Assembly (NCBI RefSeq): GCF_030419005.1
Contig: NZ_CP106951.1
Location: 3,906,001-3,970,000 of the forward strand
Reading direction: 5' to 3'
DNA from: Eleftheria terrae
GTDB taxonomy: Bacteria; Pseudomonadota; Gammaproteobacteria; Burkholderiales; Burkholderiaceae_C
Length of the DNA stretch: 64,000 bases
The notes below the pieces were generated by a model. It did no database searches, was not told where the DNA came from, and saw nothing but the letters and a program-made list of their open reading frames with translations. Within the stretch, counting starts at the first letter, position 1; every line of letters begins with the position of its first letter. The position numbers and the translations under genes are program-made. Below are positions 8,950-20,334 of the stretch, piece after piece.

Positions 8950-9965
8950 ACACCCACATGCTCGACGAAGCCCGCGAAGCGCCGGCAGCCGTCGCCCGCC
9001 AGCTCGCCGCCGACGGCGACGCCTATGCCGCCTTCGGTGCGCTGCTGCGCGCCCAGGCCCCCAGCGGCGTGCTGACCATCGCCCGCGGCAGCTCCGACCA
9101 TGCGGCCAGCTTCATGGCCTACCTCACGATGGCCCGGCTGGGCCGGCTGGTGACCTCGCTGCCGATGTCGGTGGTGACGCTGTACCAGTCGCAGCTGCAG
9201 GCGCATGGCCTGCTGTCGGTCGCCTTCTCGCAGTCCGGGCAAAGCCCCGACCTGATCACGCCCACCCGCTACCTGCAGGGGGCCGGCGCGACCACCGCGG
9301 CCTTCGTGAACGCGCCGGACTCGCCGCTGGCCGAGGCGGCGCAGTGGGTCTTCCCGCTGCGCGCCGGGCCCGAGCTGAGCGTGGCGGCCACCAAGAGCTT
9401 CATCGCGCAACTCGTGGCAGGCGCTCGCCTGGTGAGCGCCTGGGAGGGCGGGGCGCTCGACGAGCACCTGGCTGCGCTGCCGGCAGTGCTGCAGCGTGCG
9501 GCGCTGAGCGACTGGAGCGCTGGTGTCGAGGCGCTGCTGCGGGCCGACCGGCTGTTCGTGATCGGCCGTGGCACGGGCCTCGCCATCGCCAACGAGGCGG
9601 CGCTCAAGTTCAAGGAGACCTGCGGCATCCAGGCCGAAGCCTACTCCGGCGCGGAGGTCAAGCACGGCCCGATGGCGCTGATCGAAGAAGGCTACCCGCT
9701 GCTGGTGTTCGCGCCGCGCGGCCCGGCCCAGGCCAGCCTGCTCGCGCTGGCCGAGGAAATGCGCGGCCGCGGCGCGAAGGTGCTGCTGGCTGCCCCCGCT
9801 GGCACGCCCGGCGCCGAGCTGCTCACGGTGGAGACCACGATGTCCGACCTCGATCCGATCGCTGCCGTCCAGAGCTTCTACCCCATGGTCGAGGCGCTCG
9901 CACGCGCCCGCGGCCTGGACCCTGACCGCCCCCGCCACCTTGCCAAGGTGACCCGAACGCGGTGA
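8946..9965 (+). CDS. SIS-domain glucosamine-6-phosphate deaminase (NagB-II type)
   Basis: 339 residues made of two SIS domains like the isomerase half of GlmS, without a glutaminase domain. Motifs: ARGSSDHAA near residue 39, SFSQSGQSPD-type AFSQSGQSPD, AATKSF, then GRGTGLAIANEAALKFKE and EVKHGPMALI. Proteins of this kind (NagB-II) replace the classical NagB and convert GlcN-6-P to fructose-6-P plus ammonia. Position directly after nagA, with a four-base overlap, fits this role. A related AgaS-type activity on galactosamine-6-P is the main alternative, but the neighbouring nagA favours glucosamine. Confidence 0.88.
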   Translation: MNTHMLDEAREAPAAVARQLAADGDAYAAFGALLRAQAPSGVLTIARGSSDHAASFMAYLTMARLGRLVTSLPMSVVTLYQSQLQAHGLLSVAFSQSGQSPDLITPTRYLQGAGATTAAFVNAPDSPLAEAAQWVFPLRAGPELSVAATKSFIAQLVAGARLVSAWEGGALDEHLAALPAVLQRAALSDWSAGVEALLRADRLFVIGRGTGLAIANEAALKFKETCGIQAEAYSGAEVKHGPMALIEEGYPLLVFAPRGPAQASLLALAEEMRGRGAKVLLAAPAGTPGAELLTVETTMSDLDPIAAVQSFYPMVEALARARGLDPDRPRHLAKVTRTR

Positions 9966-10080
9966 CCCCGCCGCCGCGGTGAGCGGCGGCCCCGAGAGAA
10001 GAGCCGGCGACATGGCCCTGCCAGGGCCCGGGCGGAGCCTTGTCGTCTTCACAGCGCCAGAAGAGAAAGGAAGACAAATC

Positions 10081-11346
10081 ATGAAAATCAAGCATCTCGC
10101 ATTGGCCAGCCTTGCCGCCTGCGGCCTGTTGCTCAGCCACGCCGCCAGCGCCGCCGACAAGGTCAAGGTCGAGTTCTGGACCATGAGCATGAAGCCGAAG
10201 TTCACGCCTTACTTCGACTCGGTGGTCAAGAAGTACGAGGCGGCCAATCCCAACGTGGACGTTGAGTGGGTGGACGTGCCCTGGGACGTGCTGCAGGCCA
10301 AGCTGACCGCCTCCATCGCCGCCGGCAGCGCGCCGGCACTGGTGCAGCTGAACGTGCCCTGGGCCTACGACTATGCCCAGGACGGTGTGATCCAGCCGGT
10401 GGACGCCCTGCTCGGCGCCGACCGCGCCGCCTACGCCGAAGGCCCGCTCAAGGACGTGACCTTCAACGGCAAGACCTACGGCTTCCCGCACTACAACGGC
10501 GCCAACGTCACGGCCTACAACACCAAGATGTTCCAGCAGGCCGGCATTGCCAAGCCGCCGGCCTCGCTGGATGAGCAGCTGGCTGCAGCCAAGGCCATCA
10601 AGGCCAAGACCGGCCAGGCGGGCTTCTCGCCGGCGCTGGGCAAGATCGCCGGCGTCTTCCTGCAGGAAGGCCTGCCGCTGGTGGAGAACGGCAAGGCGGT
10701 CTTCAACTCGCCGCAACACGTGGCGCTGCTGGCCAAGTTCCAGGACGCCTACAAGTCCGGCGCGCTGCTGAAGGACAAGCTGTTTGCCGAGGACAACTTC
10801 CAGAGCTCCATCGACGCCTACAAGTCCGGTCGCCTGGGCATGCTGGTGGCGCCGCCGCAGGCGCTGGTGCGCATCCGTGACGACGCCAAGGACATCTACG
10901 CGGTGACCGAGGTGACGGCCGCACCGGTGGGCCCGACCAAGGTCGCCGCCGGTGGCTGGCTGTTCCACTTCGCGGTACCCAAGGGCGCGACCGGCGCGGT
11001 GTTCACCGAGGCCGGCAAGTTCGCCAAGTACCTCACCAATGACGAGAACCAGATCGAGTTCTCCAAGCAGTCCGGCACCTTCCCGACCGCCCGCAAGGCG
11101 GCCGCCGACCCGGTCTTCCAGCAGCTGCCGGCGAACGCCGGTGCCTTCGAGAAGGCAGTGTCGACCGGCGCCAAGACGATGGACGCCATCCGCACCCTGT
11201 ACGTTGCCGGCGTGCCGGACTTCGAGACGCTCAACAAGCGCCTGCAGGACGCCGTCGAAGCGGCAGTGATCGGCCGCAAGGACATCAAGGCCTCGCTGGA
11301 CGACGCCGCTGCCTTCTGGAACGCCAAGCTGGTCGCCAAGAAGTAA
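10081..11346 (+). CDS. Sugar ABC transporter substrate-binding protein
   Basis: 421 residues with a signal peptide (MKIKHLALASLAACGLLLSH, cleaved near ASAA-D). It is a cluster-B, UgpB/MalE-like binding protein: VEFWTMSMKPKFTPYFDSVV, a YEAANPNVDVEWVDVPWD strand-helix, and conserved GAWxF-like GGWLFHFAVP late in the protein. It captures the sugar in the periplasm and delivers it to the permeases that follow. The ATG at 10081 is preferred over upstream in-frame starts because it has GAAAGGAAG just before it and yields the signal peptide. Ligand is inferred to be GlcNAc or a short GlcNAc oligosaccharide from the operon. Confidence 0.9.
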   Translation: MKIKHLALASLAACGLLLSHAASAADKVKVEFWTMSMKPKFTPYFDSVVKKYEAANPNVDVEWVDVPWDVLQAKLTASIAAGSAPALVQLNVPWAYDYAQDGVIQPVDALLGADRAAYAEGPLKDVTFNGKTYGFPHYNGANVTAYNTKMFQQAGIAKPPASLDEQLAAAKAIKAKTGQAGFSPALGKIAGVFLQEGLPLVENGKAVFNSPQHVALLAKFQDAYKSGALLKDKLFAEDNFQSSIDAYKSGRLGMLVAPPQALVRIRDDAKDIYAVTEVTAAPVGPTKVAAGGWLFHFAVPKGATGAVFTEAGKFAKYLTNDENQIEFSKQSGTFPTARKAAADPVFQQLPANAGAFEKAVSTGAKTMDAIRTLYVAGVPDFETLNKRLQDAVEAAVIGRKDIKASLDDAAAFWNAKLVAKK

Positions 11347-11489
11347 GCGGGCCCTGAGCCCGGCCGCAGCCGCCATCCGGCGGCTCGGCCCCCCGGACGC
11401 CAAGCACCCCCGAGCCCGTGGTCGCGCCCGCGACCGCGGCTTGGGCGGAGCCTGGCCCGGATCGACACGAGACAAGACAAGGTCTGCCG

Positions 11490-12416
11490 ATGGACACCAC
11501 TGCCGACGCGCTGGAGACCACAGCCGTGAACACCCCACGTGCCGCCCGGCGCCCGCGCCTGCCCGCCAGCGCGCAAGCCTGGCTCTTCCTGACCCCGGCG
11601 CTGCTGCTGCTGGCAGCCTTCACCTTCTGGCCGGTGTTGTGGGGCAGCTACCTGGCCTTCACCGAATACAAGGTCATCACGCCGCCCGAATGGGTGGGGC
11701 TGAAGAACTTCGAGGAGCTGTTCGCCGACGAGGTCTTCATCACCAGCGTGAAGAACTCGCTGCTCTACCTGCTCATCGTGCCCTTCATCCAGCTGGGCGC
11801 GCTGGGGCTGGCCGTGCTCGTCAACAACAGCCTGCCCGGCATCAAGTTCTTCCGCGCGGCCTTCTACGTGCCGGTGGTCACCTCGGTCTCGGTGGTCGGG
11901 ATCATGTGGGGCTGGATGTACAACGAGCAGGGCCTGATCAACGCCGTGCTGCAGTGGCTGCGCGTCATCAACGAACCGGTGGGCTGGCTCACCGACGACC
12001 GCATCGCTCTGTACGCGGTGATGTTCGTCACCATGTGGCGGGGCCTGGGCTGGTACATGGTGCTCTACCTTGCGGGGCTGCAATCCATCCCCAAGGAGGT
12101 GGAGGAGGCGGCCATCCTCGACGGCGCCAACCGCTGGCAGCGCTTCTGGCGCATCACGGTGCCCATGCTGGCGCCCACCATCCTGCTGTGCAGCGTGCTG
12201 TCCACGCTGGCGGCCATGAAGGTGCTGGAGGAGGTGCTGATCCTGACGCAGGGTGGCCCCATCAGCTCCACCTTCACCGGCCTGTACTACGCCTACGACA
12301 TGGGCATCCGCTCGTTCAACTTCCCCCGCGCGCTGGCCGCCAGCCTGGTGGTGTCGGTGTTCTGCATCCTGATCGCGTGGCTGAACTTCAAGTTCATCCG
12401 CCCGCGCCATCGCTGA
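11490..12416 (+). CDS. Sugar ABC transporter permease (UgpA/MalF type)
   Basis: 308 residues with six predicted membrane segments, starting with FLTPALLLLAAFTFWPVLWG. The cytoplasmic coupling loop EAA motif is EEAAILDGANRWQRFWRI, followed by the TVPMLAP exit segment. Together with the next gene it forms the membrane channel of the importer. Start 11490 is used; a GTG at 11526 is also possible because the first dozen residues are polar and poorly conserved in this family. The next permease begins 13 bases after the stop. Confidence 0.9.
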   Translation: MDTTADALETTAVNTPRAARRPRLPASAQAWLFLTPALLLLAAFTFWPVLWGSYLAFTEYKVITPPEWVGLKNFEELFADEVFITSVKNSLLYLLIVPFIQLGALGLAVLVNNSLPGIKFFRAAFYVPVVTSVSVVGIMWGWMYNEQGLINAVLQWLRVINEPVGWLTDDRIALYAVMFVTMWRGLGWYMVLYLAGLQSIPKEVEEAAILDGANRWQRFWRITVPMLAPTILLCSVLSTLAAMKVLEEVLILTQGGPISSTFTGLYYAYDMGIRSFNFPRALAASLVVSVFCILIAWLNFKFIRPRHR

Positions 12417-12429
12417 AGGAGTCCTCGCG

Positions 12430-13275
12430 ATGCTGCCCAAGATCCTGTCCTCGCAACGCCGTGCCCGGCGCCTGGGTGCACTGCTGCACTACCTGGTGCT
12501 GGTGCTGGTGGCGCTGTTCTGTGCCTTCCCGATGTTGTGGACCCTGTCCACCGCCATCGGCACCGAAGGCAACGTCTTCGCCTTTCCACCCTCGCTGATT
12601 CCCAGCGCCCCCTCCTGGGTCAACTTCGCCGAAGTGTTCAAGGTCATCGACCTGGGGCGCTACTACTGGAATTCGATCTGGATCACCTTCTGGACCGTCG
12701 TGTGGACGGTGGTGGTCTGCGCGCTGGCGGCCTACCCGCTGGCGCGGCTGAAGTTCAAGGGCCGGCAGCTGGTGTTCTCGATCATCCTCGTGACGCTGAT
12801 GCTGCCCACCGAGGTCAACTTCCTCGTCAACTTCATCACGATGAGCAAGCTCGGCCTGGTCAACACCCACCTCGGCGTGATCCTGCCCACCATCGCCGGC
12901 GCCATCGGCATCTTCATGCTCAAGAGCGCCTTCGAGGAAGTGCCTCAGGACCTGATCGACGCGGCGCGGGTGGATGGTGCCTCTGAGCTGCGCATCTTCT
13001 GGCAGATCATGCTGCCGCTGGCGCTGCCGCAGATCGCCACGCTCATCATCTTCACCACCGTGACCAGCTGGAACAACTTCCTCTGGCCCGGGGTGGTGCT
13101 GACCAAGTCGGAGCTGATGCCCCTGGCTGTCGGCATCCTCGAGCTCTCCGGCACCTTTGGCAGCGCCACCCGCGTGATCGCCGCCGGTGCGGTGCTCACC
13201 ATCGCGCCGGCCCTGCTGGTCTTCTTCTTCACGCAGCGCTTCTTCATGCGCGGCCTCGACGGTGCCGTCAAGTGA
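12430..13275 (+). CDS. Sugar ABC transporter permease (UgpE/MalG type)
   Basis: 281 residues with six predicted membrane segments (LVLVLVALFCAFPMLWTL, WITFWTVVWTVVVCALAAYP and others). The EAA loop reads DLIDAARVDGASELRIFWQI followed by LPLALP, and the protein ends in the FFTQRFFMRGLDGAVK tail usual for MalG-like subunits (GAVKG in many relatives). It pairs with the preceding permease. An AAGGAG lies before the ATG, right at the previous stop. Confidence 0.9.
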   Translation: MLPKILSSQRRARRLGALLHYLVLVLVALFCAFPMLWTLSTAIGTEGNVFAFPPSLIPSAPSWVNFAEVFKVIDLGRYYWNSIWITFWTVVWTVVVCALAAYPLARLKFKGRQLVFSIILVTLMLPTEVNFLVNFITMSKLGLVNTHLGVILPTIAGAIGIFMLKSAFEEVPQDLIDAARVDGASELRIFWQIMLPLALPQIATLIIFTTVTSWNNFLWPGVVLTKSELMPLAVGILELSGTFGSATRVIAAGAVLTIAPALLVFFFTQRFFMRGLDGAVK

Positions 13276-13306
13276 GCGCGGCTGTCCACCCCCTTTCGAC
13301 AAGCAC

Positions 13307-14830
13307 ATGATGAACTCCACGCCCTCTTCTGGCAGCGGCTTCCATGCGGGCTCGCTGGTCATGGTCAACATCGAAGGCACCTCGCTGAGCGCGGCGCAGG
13401 CCGACTTCCTGCACCGCCACCGCATCCGGGCGGTCTGCCTGTTCCGTGCCAACCTGGGCAGCGAGGATGAAGTCAAGCGCCTGACCGCCGACCTGCGCGC
13501 GGTGATGGGCCCACACGCGCTGATCGGGCTCGACCAGGAGGGTGGGGCGGTCGTTCGGGCCACGTTCCTGCCGCAGGCGCCGGCCCCGATGGCGCTGGGC
13601 GCCACCGGTGACGCGGCGCTGAGCGAAGAGGTCGGTGCTGCGGTGGCCCGTGGCCTGCGCAGCCTCGGCATCAACTGGGACTTCGCGCCGGTGCTGGACG
13701 TCAACAACAACCCGCACAACCCGGTGGTGGCCGAGCGCAGCTTCAGTGCCGACCCGCGGGAAGTCGCCCGCCTCGCCGGCGCCTGGATGCGTGGCGCGCT
13801 GCGCGAAGGCGTGGCCTGCTGCGTCAAGCACTTCCCCGGCCATGGCGACACGCATGTCGACTCTCACCTCGATCTGCCGGTGGTGGACAAGCCGCGCGCC
13901 GTGCTGGAAGCGCTGGAGCTGCTGCCCTTCAAGGCCCTGAAGGATGAGGCGCCCGCGATGATGACGGCCCACATCGTCTACCCCCAGCTTGATCCCGAAC
14001 ACCCGGCCACGCTGTCGCGCGCGGTGCTCGGCGACTTGCTGCGGCGCGACTGGCGCTATGACGGCGTGGTGATCACCGACTCCTTGGTGATGAAGGCCAT
14101 CCACGAGCGCTACGGCCACCACCGTGCCGCGGTGATGGCGCTGGCGGCCGGCGCCGACATGGTGATGGCGCTCGGCAGTTTCGAGGAGCAGGCGGCGGCC
14201 GTGCAGGCCATTGAAGATGCACTGGCCGACGGTCGCCTGGACCTGGCCCAGTGCCGCCGTGCCGAGGCCCGCCTGCACGCCCTGGCCGACCGCTTCCCGG
14301 TCGACCATCGCCCCTATCCGCAAGAGCAGCGCCGCCTCGACCAGCAGCTGATGCAAGGCGCCTGGAGCCGCGGCCTGACGCTGTGCGGGCCGGCCCGCCC
14401 GCCGGCACCCGGCTCGCGCGTGCGCGTCATCGCCCAGCGCCGGGTGCCCTGCGACGGGGTGTCCGAAGCGGGCCTCGACGGTGAGCAGGTCGCCGCGCTG
14501 CTGTCGCGCCACTTCGACGTCGAGGCGGTGCTGGTGAAGGACCTGCTGGCCATGCGCTGGTCGGAGCTGCCGGCCGATGACCGCTTCAACGTGCTGGCCT
14601 CCAACCACCGCCTGCGCTATCCGGCCGAGTCCGGTGGCGGCTGGGCGCCCGACCTGCACCTGGTGCTGTGGAACCCGTTTCAGGCGCTCGACATCGCTGC
14701 GCCGGCCGCGGTGACCTGGGGCTACGCCGACGGCGCCCTCAACGCCCTCGACCGCTGGCTCGCTGGCAGCCTGCGCGCCGAAGGCCGTGCCCCGGTCGCC
14801 CTGGCGCCCTTGGCCTCTTCCCCGAACTGA
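13307..14830 (+). CDS. GH3 beta-N-acetylhexosaminidase, NagZ-like, cytoplasmic
   Basis: 507 residues without a signal peptide. The GH3 barrel shows [11 protein letters not shown], the substrate-lysine and His-loop [26 protein letters not shown], and the nucleophile Asp in [11 protein letters not shown]. NagZ enzymes have about 340 residues; the remaining 160 or so here form a further C-terminal region reminiscent of the GH3 C-terminal domain. The expected job is to cut imported GlcNAc-containing disaccharides in the cytoplasm. Because some GH3 members with this His/Asp dyad act as phosphorylases, phosphorolysis is possible. The choice between ATG 13307 and 13310 is open and no clear ribosome site is seen. 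Confidence 0.88.
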   Translation: MMNSTPSSGSGFHAGSLVMVNIEGTSLSAAQADFLHRHRIRAVCLFRANLGSEDEVKRLTADLRAVMGPHALIGLDQEGGAVVRATFLPQAPAPMALGATGDAALSEEVGAAVARGLRSLGINWDFAPVLDVNNNPHNPVVAERSFSADPREVARLAGAWMRGALREGVACCVKHFPGHGDTHVDSHLDLPVVDKPRAVLEALELLPFKALKDEAPAMMTAHIVYPQLDPEHPATLSRAVLGDLLRRDWRYDGVVITDSLVMKAIHERYGHHRAAVMALAAGADMVMALGSFEEQAAAVQAIEDALADGRLDLAQCRRAEARLHALADRFPVDHRPYPQEQRRLDQQLMQGAWSRGLTLCGPARPPAPGSRVRVIAQRRVPCDGVSEAGLDGEQVAALLSRHFDVEAVLVKDLLAMRWSELPADDRFNVLASNHRLRYPAESGGGWAPDLHLVLWNPFQALDIAAPAAVTWGYADGALNALDRWLAGSLRAEGRAPVALAPLASSPN

Positions 14831-14861
14831 CCCTCGAACTGACGAACCCGGAGCGCTTGCG

Positions 14862-15977
<1,116 letters not shown>

Positions 15978-16041
15978 GGCATTTCCCCCGCGTGTTGTTC
16001 ACGACCACTCCACACACAACCTTCCAACGGAGAGACAAAAC

Positions 16042-17118
16042 ATGAACCGCATCCAACTGCTGGCCGCCGCGGCCGCCTTGACCTGCGCCTCCTCGGCCTT
16101 TGCCGACATCAAGAACGTCGACATCTACGGCGTCGTGGCTTTCGGGCTGATGTCCACCGAGAACAAGCTGGGCAAGCGCACCGACGAAGTGCTCAACGAG
16201 TCGCGCATCGGCTTTCGCGGCTCCAAGGACCTGGGCAAGTTCCCCGGAACCAAGTTCATCTGGCAGTTGGAGACCGGCTTCCTGGGCCCCAACGGGCTCT
16301 CGGCGAAGACCTATGAGTCCGGCACCCTCGGCACGCGGGACACCTGGGCGGGCCTGGAAGGCAATTTCGGCAAGCTGCGCATCGGCCGCTTGCTGACCCC
16401 TTATGGCGAAACGCTCGACTGGCCGTTCGCCAACGGCGGCGTGAACCCGCTGGTGGAGGCGACCAGCGTGCCGGGCGGCGGCTCCTACGTGCGGGTGTCC
16501 GACCAGCTGCGCTGGGACTCGCCGAAGTTCGGGGATTTCACCGTGTCGGCGTCCTTCGGCCGCGGCGACCGCAACGCGGAAAAGGACAACGACTTCATCC
16601 AGCGCAAGTCGCGCTCGGCCTCCATCGTGGGGCACTACTCGATCGCCGGCGCCACGCTGCATGCAGGCTACGAGTACAACCGCGGTCGCTCCGCAGCCAA
16701 CGGCGACATGGAACAGGTTGGCAGCCATTCGTCCAACTGGTTGCTGGCGGCCCAGAGCCCGACCTTCAACGGCTTCTCGCTGTACGGCGCCTGGCTGCGC
16801 GGCGCTTCTGACGTGAAGGAATCGTTCAAGGCAGGCGATGTGACCTACACCCCCGGCGACTACGACCGCGACACCTGGCAGCTGGCGCTGCAGTGGGCCA
16901 ATGCCGACTGGGTGCTCAAGGCCAGCCACGCCCGCAACGACGACCTGGACGGCCCGGTCACCGACAAGGGCGGCCACATCAGCGCGGTGCAGGCGCTCTA
17001 CATCGTCGACCCCTCGCTGGTGGTCTTCGGGCGCTACGTGAAGGCCTCCAACCCCGCCACCACCGCTGGCTGGTGGAACAAGTCGCGGGTCCTGTTGGGC
17101 CTCGAGTACGCCTTCTGA
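16042..17118 (+). CDS. Outer-membrane porin, Gram-negative trimeric type
   Basis: 358 residues with a signal peptide (MNRIQLLAAAAALTCASSAFA). The mature protein begins DIKNVDIYGVVAFGL and shows alternating strands such as RIGFRGSKDLG, LGTRDTWAGLEGNFGKLRIGRLL and LGLEYAF at the end, with a C-terminal Phe as required for outer-membrane insertion. This is the betaproteobacterial porin family (Porin_4). As the last gene of the amino-sugar operon, it probably admits chitooligosaccharides or GlcNAc to the periplasm. Substrate selectivity is inferred from context. Confidence 0.9.
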   Translation: MNRIQLLAAAAALTCASSAFADIKNVDIYGVVAFGLMSTENKLGKRTDEVLNESRIGFRGSKDLGKFPGTKFIWQLETGFLGPNGLSAKTYESGTLGTRDTWAGLEGNFGKLRIGRLLTPYGETLDWPFANGGVNPLVEATSVPGGGSYVRVSDQLRWDSPKFGDFTVSASFGRGDRNAEKDNDFIQRKSRSASIVGHYSIAGATLHAGYEYNRGRSAANGDMEQVGSHSSNWLLAAQSPTFNGFSLYGAWLRGASDVKESFKAGDVTYTPGDYDRDTWQLALQWANADWVLKASHARNDDLDGPVTDKGGHISAVQALYIVDPSLVVFGRYVKASNPATTAGWWNKSRVLLGLEYAF

Positions 17119-17181
17119 GCCGCCTCGCGGCACCTCTCCTCATCCGGCGCGCCTTGCGAGAGCGAGCGCCGGCTTCTCTTC

Positions 17182-17208
17182 GGGGCGCCATTTGGCGCCC
17201 CTTTTTTT
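17182..17208 (+). terminator. Intrinsic terminator of the nag operon
   Basis: A perfect nine-base-pair stem, GGGGCGCCA pairing with TGGCGCCCC across a two-base gap, is followed directly by seven T. It lies 64 bases after the porin stop and closes the amino-sugar operon before the tRNA cluster. Confidence 0.92.
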
Positions 17209-17269
17209 GCCTGCCGCACGGTGTCGGCGCTGCTCCCACAAAAATATTTGAAGATTTTTCGAGGAGGGC

Positions 17270-17299
17270 TTGGCATTTCCGGAAAGATGTCGCTAGAAT
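17270..17299 (+). promoter_or_regulatory. Promoter of the tRNA-tuf cluster
   Basis: TTGGCA (17270-17275) and TAGAAT (17294-17299) are separated by 18 bases. Initiation near 17306 would be just before tRNA-Tyr at 17315, as expected for a tRNA operon promoter. An A+T-rich stretch with AAAATATTTG and GATTTTTC lies upstream and could act as an UP element. Confidence 0.7.
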
Positions 17300-17314
17300 C
17301 TGTGGCTTCGCCGC

Positions 17315-17400
17315 GGAGGGGTGCCCGAGTGGCTAAAGGGGGCAGACTGTAAATCTGTTGGCTTACGCCTACGCTGGTTCGAATCCAGCCTCCTCCACCA
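17315..17400 (+). tRNA. tRNA-Tyr (GTA)
   Basis: 86 bases with a long variable arm, as in class II tRNAs. The acceptor GGAGGGG pairs with CTCCTCC (one G-T), the anticodon stem CAGA/TCTG encloses a loop with GTA, the T-arm is GCTGG TTCGAAT CCAGC, and CCA is encoded. Confidence 0.97.
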
Positions 17401-17489
17401 AGGCGAAACAAATTTGTTTGGCTTGGGCGCGGTTGAAGTGATGCCTGGCCTGAGAGGTCTCCCGCAAGGGGTCTCGAAGGCGCTCCCGG

Positions 17490-17563
17490 GCGGGAGTAGT
17501 TCAATGGTAGAACCTTAGCCTTCCAAGCTAATGACGCGGGTTCGATTCCCGTCTCCCGCTCCA
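17490..17563 (+). tRNA. tRNA-Gly (TCC)
   Basis: 74 bases. The acceptor GCGGGAG pairs with CTCCCGC, the anticodon loop contains TCC, the T-arm has GGTTCGATTCC, the discriminator is T and CCA is encoded. Second tRNA of the tRNA-tuf operon. Confidence 0.97.
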
Positions 17564-17643
17564 GCGCTGACAGGCGCGCGAGAGTGGTTTTTCCGGGTCG
17601 ATACCGGTTTGGGTGTTCAATGAGCATCCAAACCCGTGTCGAT

Positions 17644-17718
<75 letters not shown>

Positions 17719-17769
17719 CCTCATTCATACCGTCCAACACCGACATTCGGCCGTCAGGAGATCGGAAAA

Positions 17770-18960
<1,191 letters not shown>

Positions 18961-18972
18961 GAGAAGAGGTTT

Positions 18973-19048
18973 AGGGGTATAGCTCAATTGGCAGAGCGTC
19001 GGTCTCCAAAACCGAAGGTTGGGGGTTCGATTCCCTCTGCCCCTGCCA
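18973..19048 (+). tRNA. tRNA-Trp (CCA)
   Basis: 76 bases, 12 bases after the tuf stop. The acceptor AGGGGTA pairs with TGCCCCT (one T-G), the anticodon loop TCTCCAAAA gives CCA, the T-arm has GGTTCGATTCC, the discriminator is G and CCA is encoded. Confidence 0.97.
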
Positions 19049-19059
19049 GATACCAGTGA

Positions 19060-19093
19060 CTCAGGCGCCTGGCGCCGGCGCCAGCCGCCTGAG
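19060..19093 (+). repeat. 34-base near-perfect palindrome after tRNA-Trp
   Basis: CTCAGGCG-C-CTGGCGCC is followed immediately by GGCGCCAG-C-CGCCTGAG. The arms are fully complementary except for one opposed C/C pair. No T-run follows, so this is not a standard intrinsic terminator. It could be a 3' processing or stability hairpin for tRNA-Trp, or a site for a dimeric protein between the tRNA and secE. The rest of 19094-19206 shows only a weak AAGCC/GGCTT hairpin near 19162. Confidence 0.7.
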
Positions 19094-19206
19094 ACCGGAT
19101 TTGGCCCCTCCAGCAGCCCGCAGGCAGGACCCGACAGGGTCTGACAAGCCCGGCGGGCTTTGCTGCTGATGGTGGCGGTCCAGCCGTCACATTCCAAACG
19201 AAACAA

Positions 19207-19587
19207 ATGAGCCAACCACAAGTCGAAACCGTCACCACCGGCGCAGACAAAGCCAAGCTCGCCCTCTCGGGCGCCTTGGTCATTGGCGCTGTGGCGGCGT
19301 TCTACCTGCTGAACCAGCAAGACACCTGGGTTCGCGTCGTGGCGCTGGCCCTCGGCTTGGTGGCTGCGGTGGCCTTGTTCTTCACGGCCGAGCAGGGCAA
19401 GCAGCTGATCGGCTTCTCGAACGAGTCGTGGCGCGAGGTCAAGAAGGTCGTGTGGCCGAGCCGCAAGGAAGCCATGCAGATGACGGGCTATGTCTTTGCC
19501 TTCGTCGTCGTGATGGCGCTGTTCCTCTGGCTGACCGACAAGACGCTGGAATGGGTGCTGTACGACCTGATCCTCAACTGGCGCTGA
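19207..19587 (+). CDS. secE: Preprotein translocase subunit SecE
   Basis: 126 residues with three predicted membrane helices ([45 protein letters not shown]), the enterobacterial-type layout rather than the short one-helix form. The conserved cytoplasmic amphipathic stretch is [16 protein letters not shown]. SecE stabilises SecY, whose gene is at 49332-50642. nusG follows closely: its ribosome site overlaps the secE stop. Confidence 0.95.
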   Translation: MSQPQVETVTTGADKAKLALSGALVIGAVAAFYLLNQQDTWVRVVALALGLVAAVALFFTAEQGKQLIGFSNESWREVKKVVWPSRKEAMQMTGYVFAFVVVMALFLWLTDKTLEWVLYDLILNWR

Positions 19588-19600
19588 AGGAGTGCACGAC

Positions 19601-20158
19601 GTGAGCGAAAACGAAAGCGGAGCCTCGGCCAAGCGCTGGTATGTCGTGCATGCCTATTCCGGCATGGAAAAGGCGGTGGAGCGCAATCTGCGCGAACGCA
19701 TCGACCGCGCCGGCATGCAGGACAAGTTCGGCCGTATCCTGGTCCCGACCGAAGAAGTCATCGAGGTGAAGAACGGCAAGAAGGCCGTCACCGAGCGCCG
19801 CTTCTTCCCCGGCTACGTGCTGGTCGAGATGGTGATGGACGACGACACCTGGCACCTGGTGAAGCACACGTCCAAGGTGACCGGCTTCGTCGGCGGTGCC
19901 CGGAACCGCCCGGTGCCCATCTCGGAAGACGAGGTCATGAAGATCGTCAACCAGATGCAGGAAGGCATCGAGAAGCCCCGGCCCAAGGTGGAATGGGAAG
20001 TGGGCGAGGTGGTGCGCGTCAAGGAAGGCCCCTTCACCGACTTCAACGGTGCCATCGAGGAAGTCAACTACGACAAGTCCAAGCTGCGCGTCTCGGTCAC
20101 GATCTTTGGCCGGGCGACGCCCGTGGAGCTGGACTTCCATCAGGTCGAGAAGATCTGA
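19601..20158 (+). CDS. nusG: Transcription termination/antitermination factor NusG
   Basis: 185 residues. The N-terminal NGN domain begins [20 protein letters not shown] and contains [10 protein letters not shown]; the C-terminal KOW domain carries [16 protein letters not shown]. NusG binds the RNA polymerase clamp helices and links it to Rho or ribosomal S10. I choose GTG 19601 over GTG 19592 because AAGGAG (19587-19592) is eight bases before 19601 and overlaps the other candidate. secE-nusG coupling is standard. Confidence 0.95.
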   Translation: MSENESGASAKRWYVVHAYSGMEKAVERNLRERIDRAGMQDKFGRILVPTEEVIEVKNGKKAVTERRFFPGYVLVEMVMDDDTWHLVKHTSKVTGFVGGARNRPVPISEDEVMKIVNQMQEGIEKPRPKVEWEVGEVVRVKEGPFTDFNGAIEEVNYDKSKLRVSVTIFGRATPVELDFHQVEKI

Positions 20159-20292
20159 CGCAGTGGCCCGAGTGCCGCGCGGCCGGGACCAGCGCCCGCC
20201 GCCGTGGCCCGCACTGCCCTGAATTTCAGTGGCGTGTCCTTCCAGCCCCGGGGCGCGCCGCCATGCAAGCAAGTGGGTTGTTTCGACGAGGA

Positions 20293-20310
20293 GCTGGCCG
20301 CAAGGCCGGC
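20293..20310 (+). promoter_or_regulatory. Hairpin in the rplK leader
   Basis: GCTGGCC and GGCCGGC enclose a GCAA tetraloop, ending 13 bases before the rplK ribosome site. The leader (20159-20334) precedes rplK-rplA, where ribosomal protein L1 represses translation in many bacteria by binding a mimic of its 23S rRNA site. I cannot confirm an L1-type bulge by eye. Confidence 0.4.
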
Positions 20311-20334
20311 GATTGAACTCGGTTAGGAGCCATC

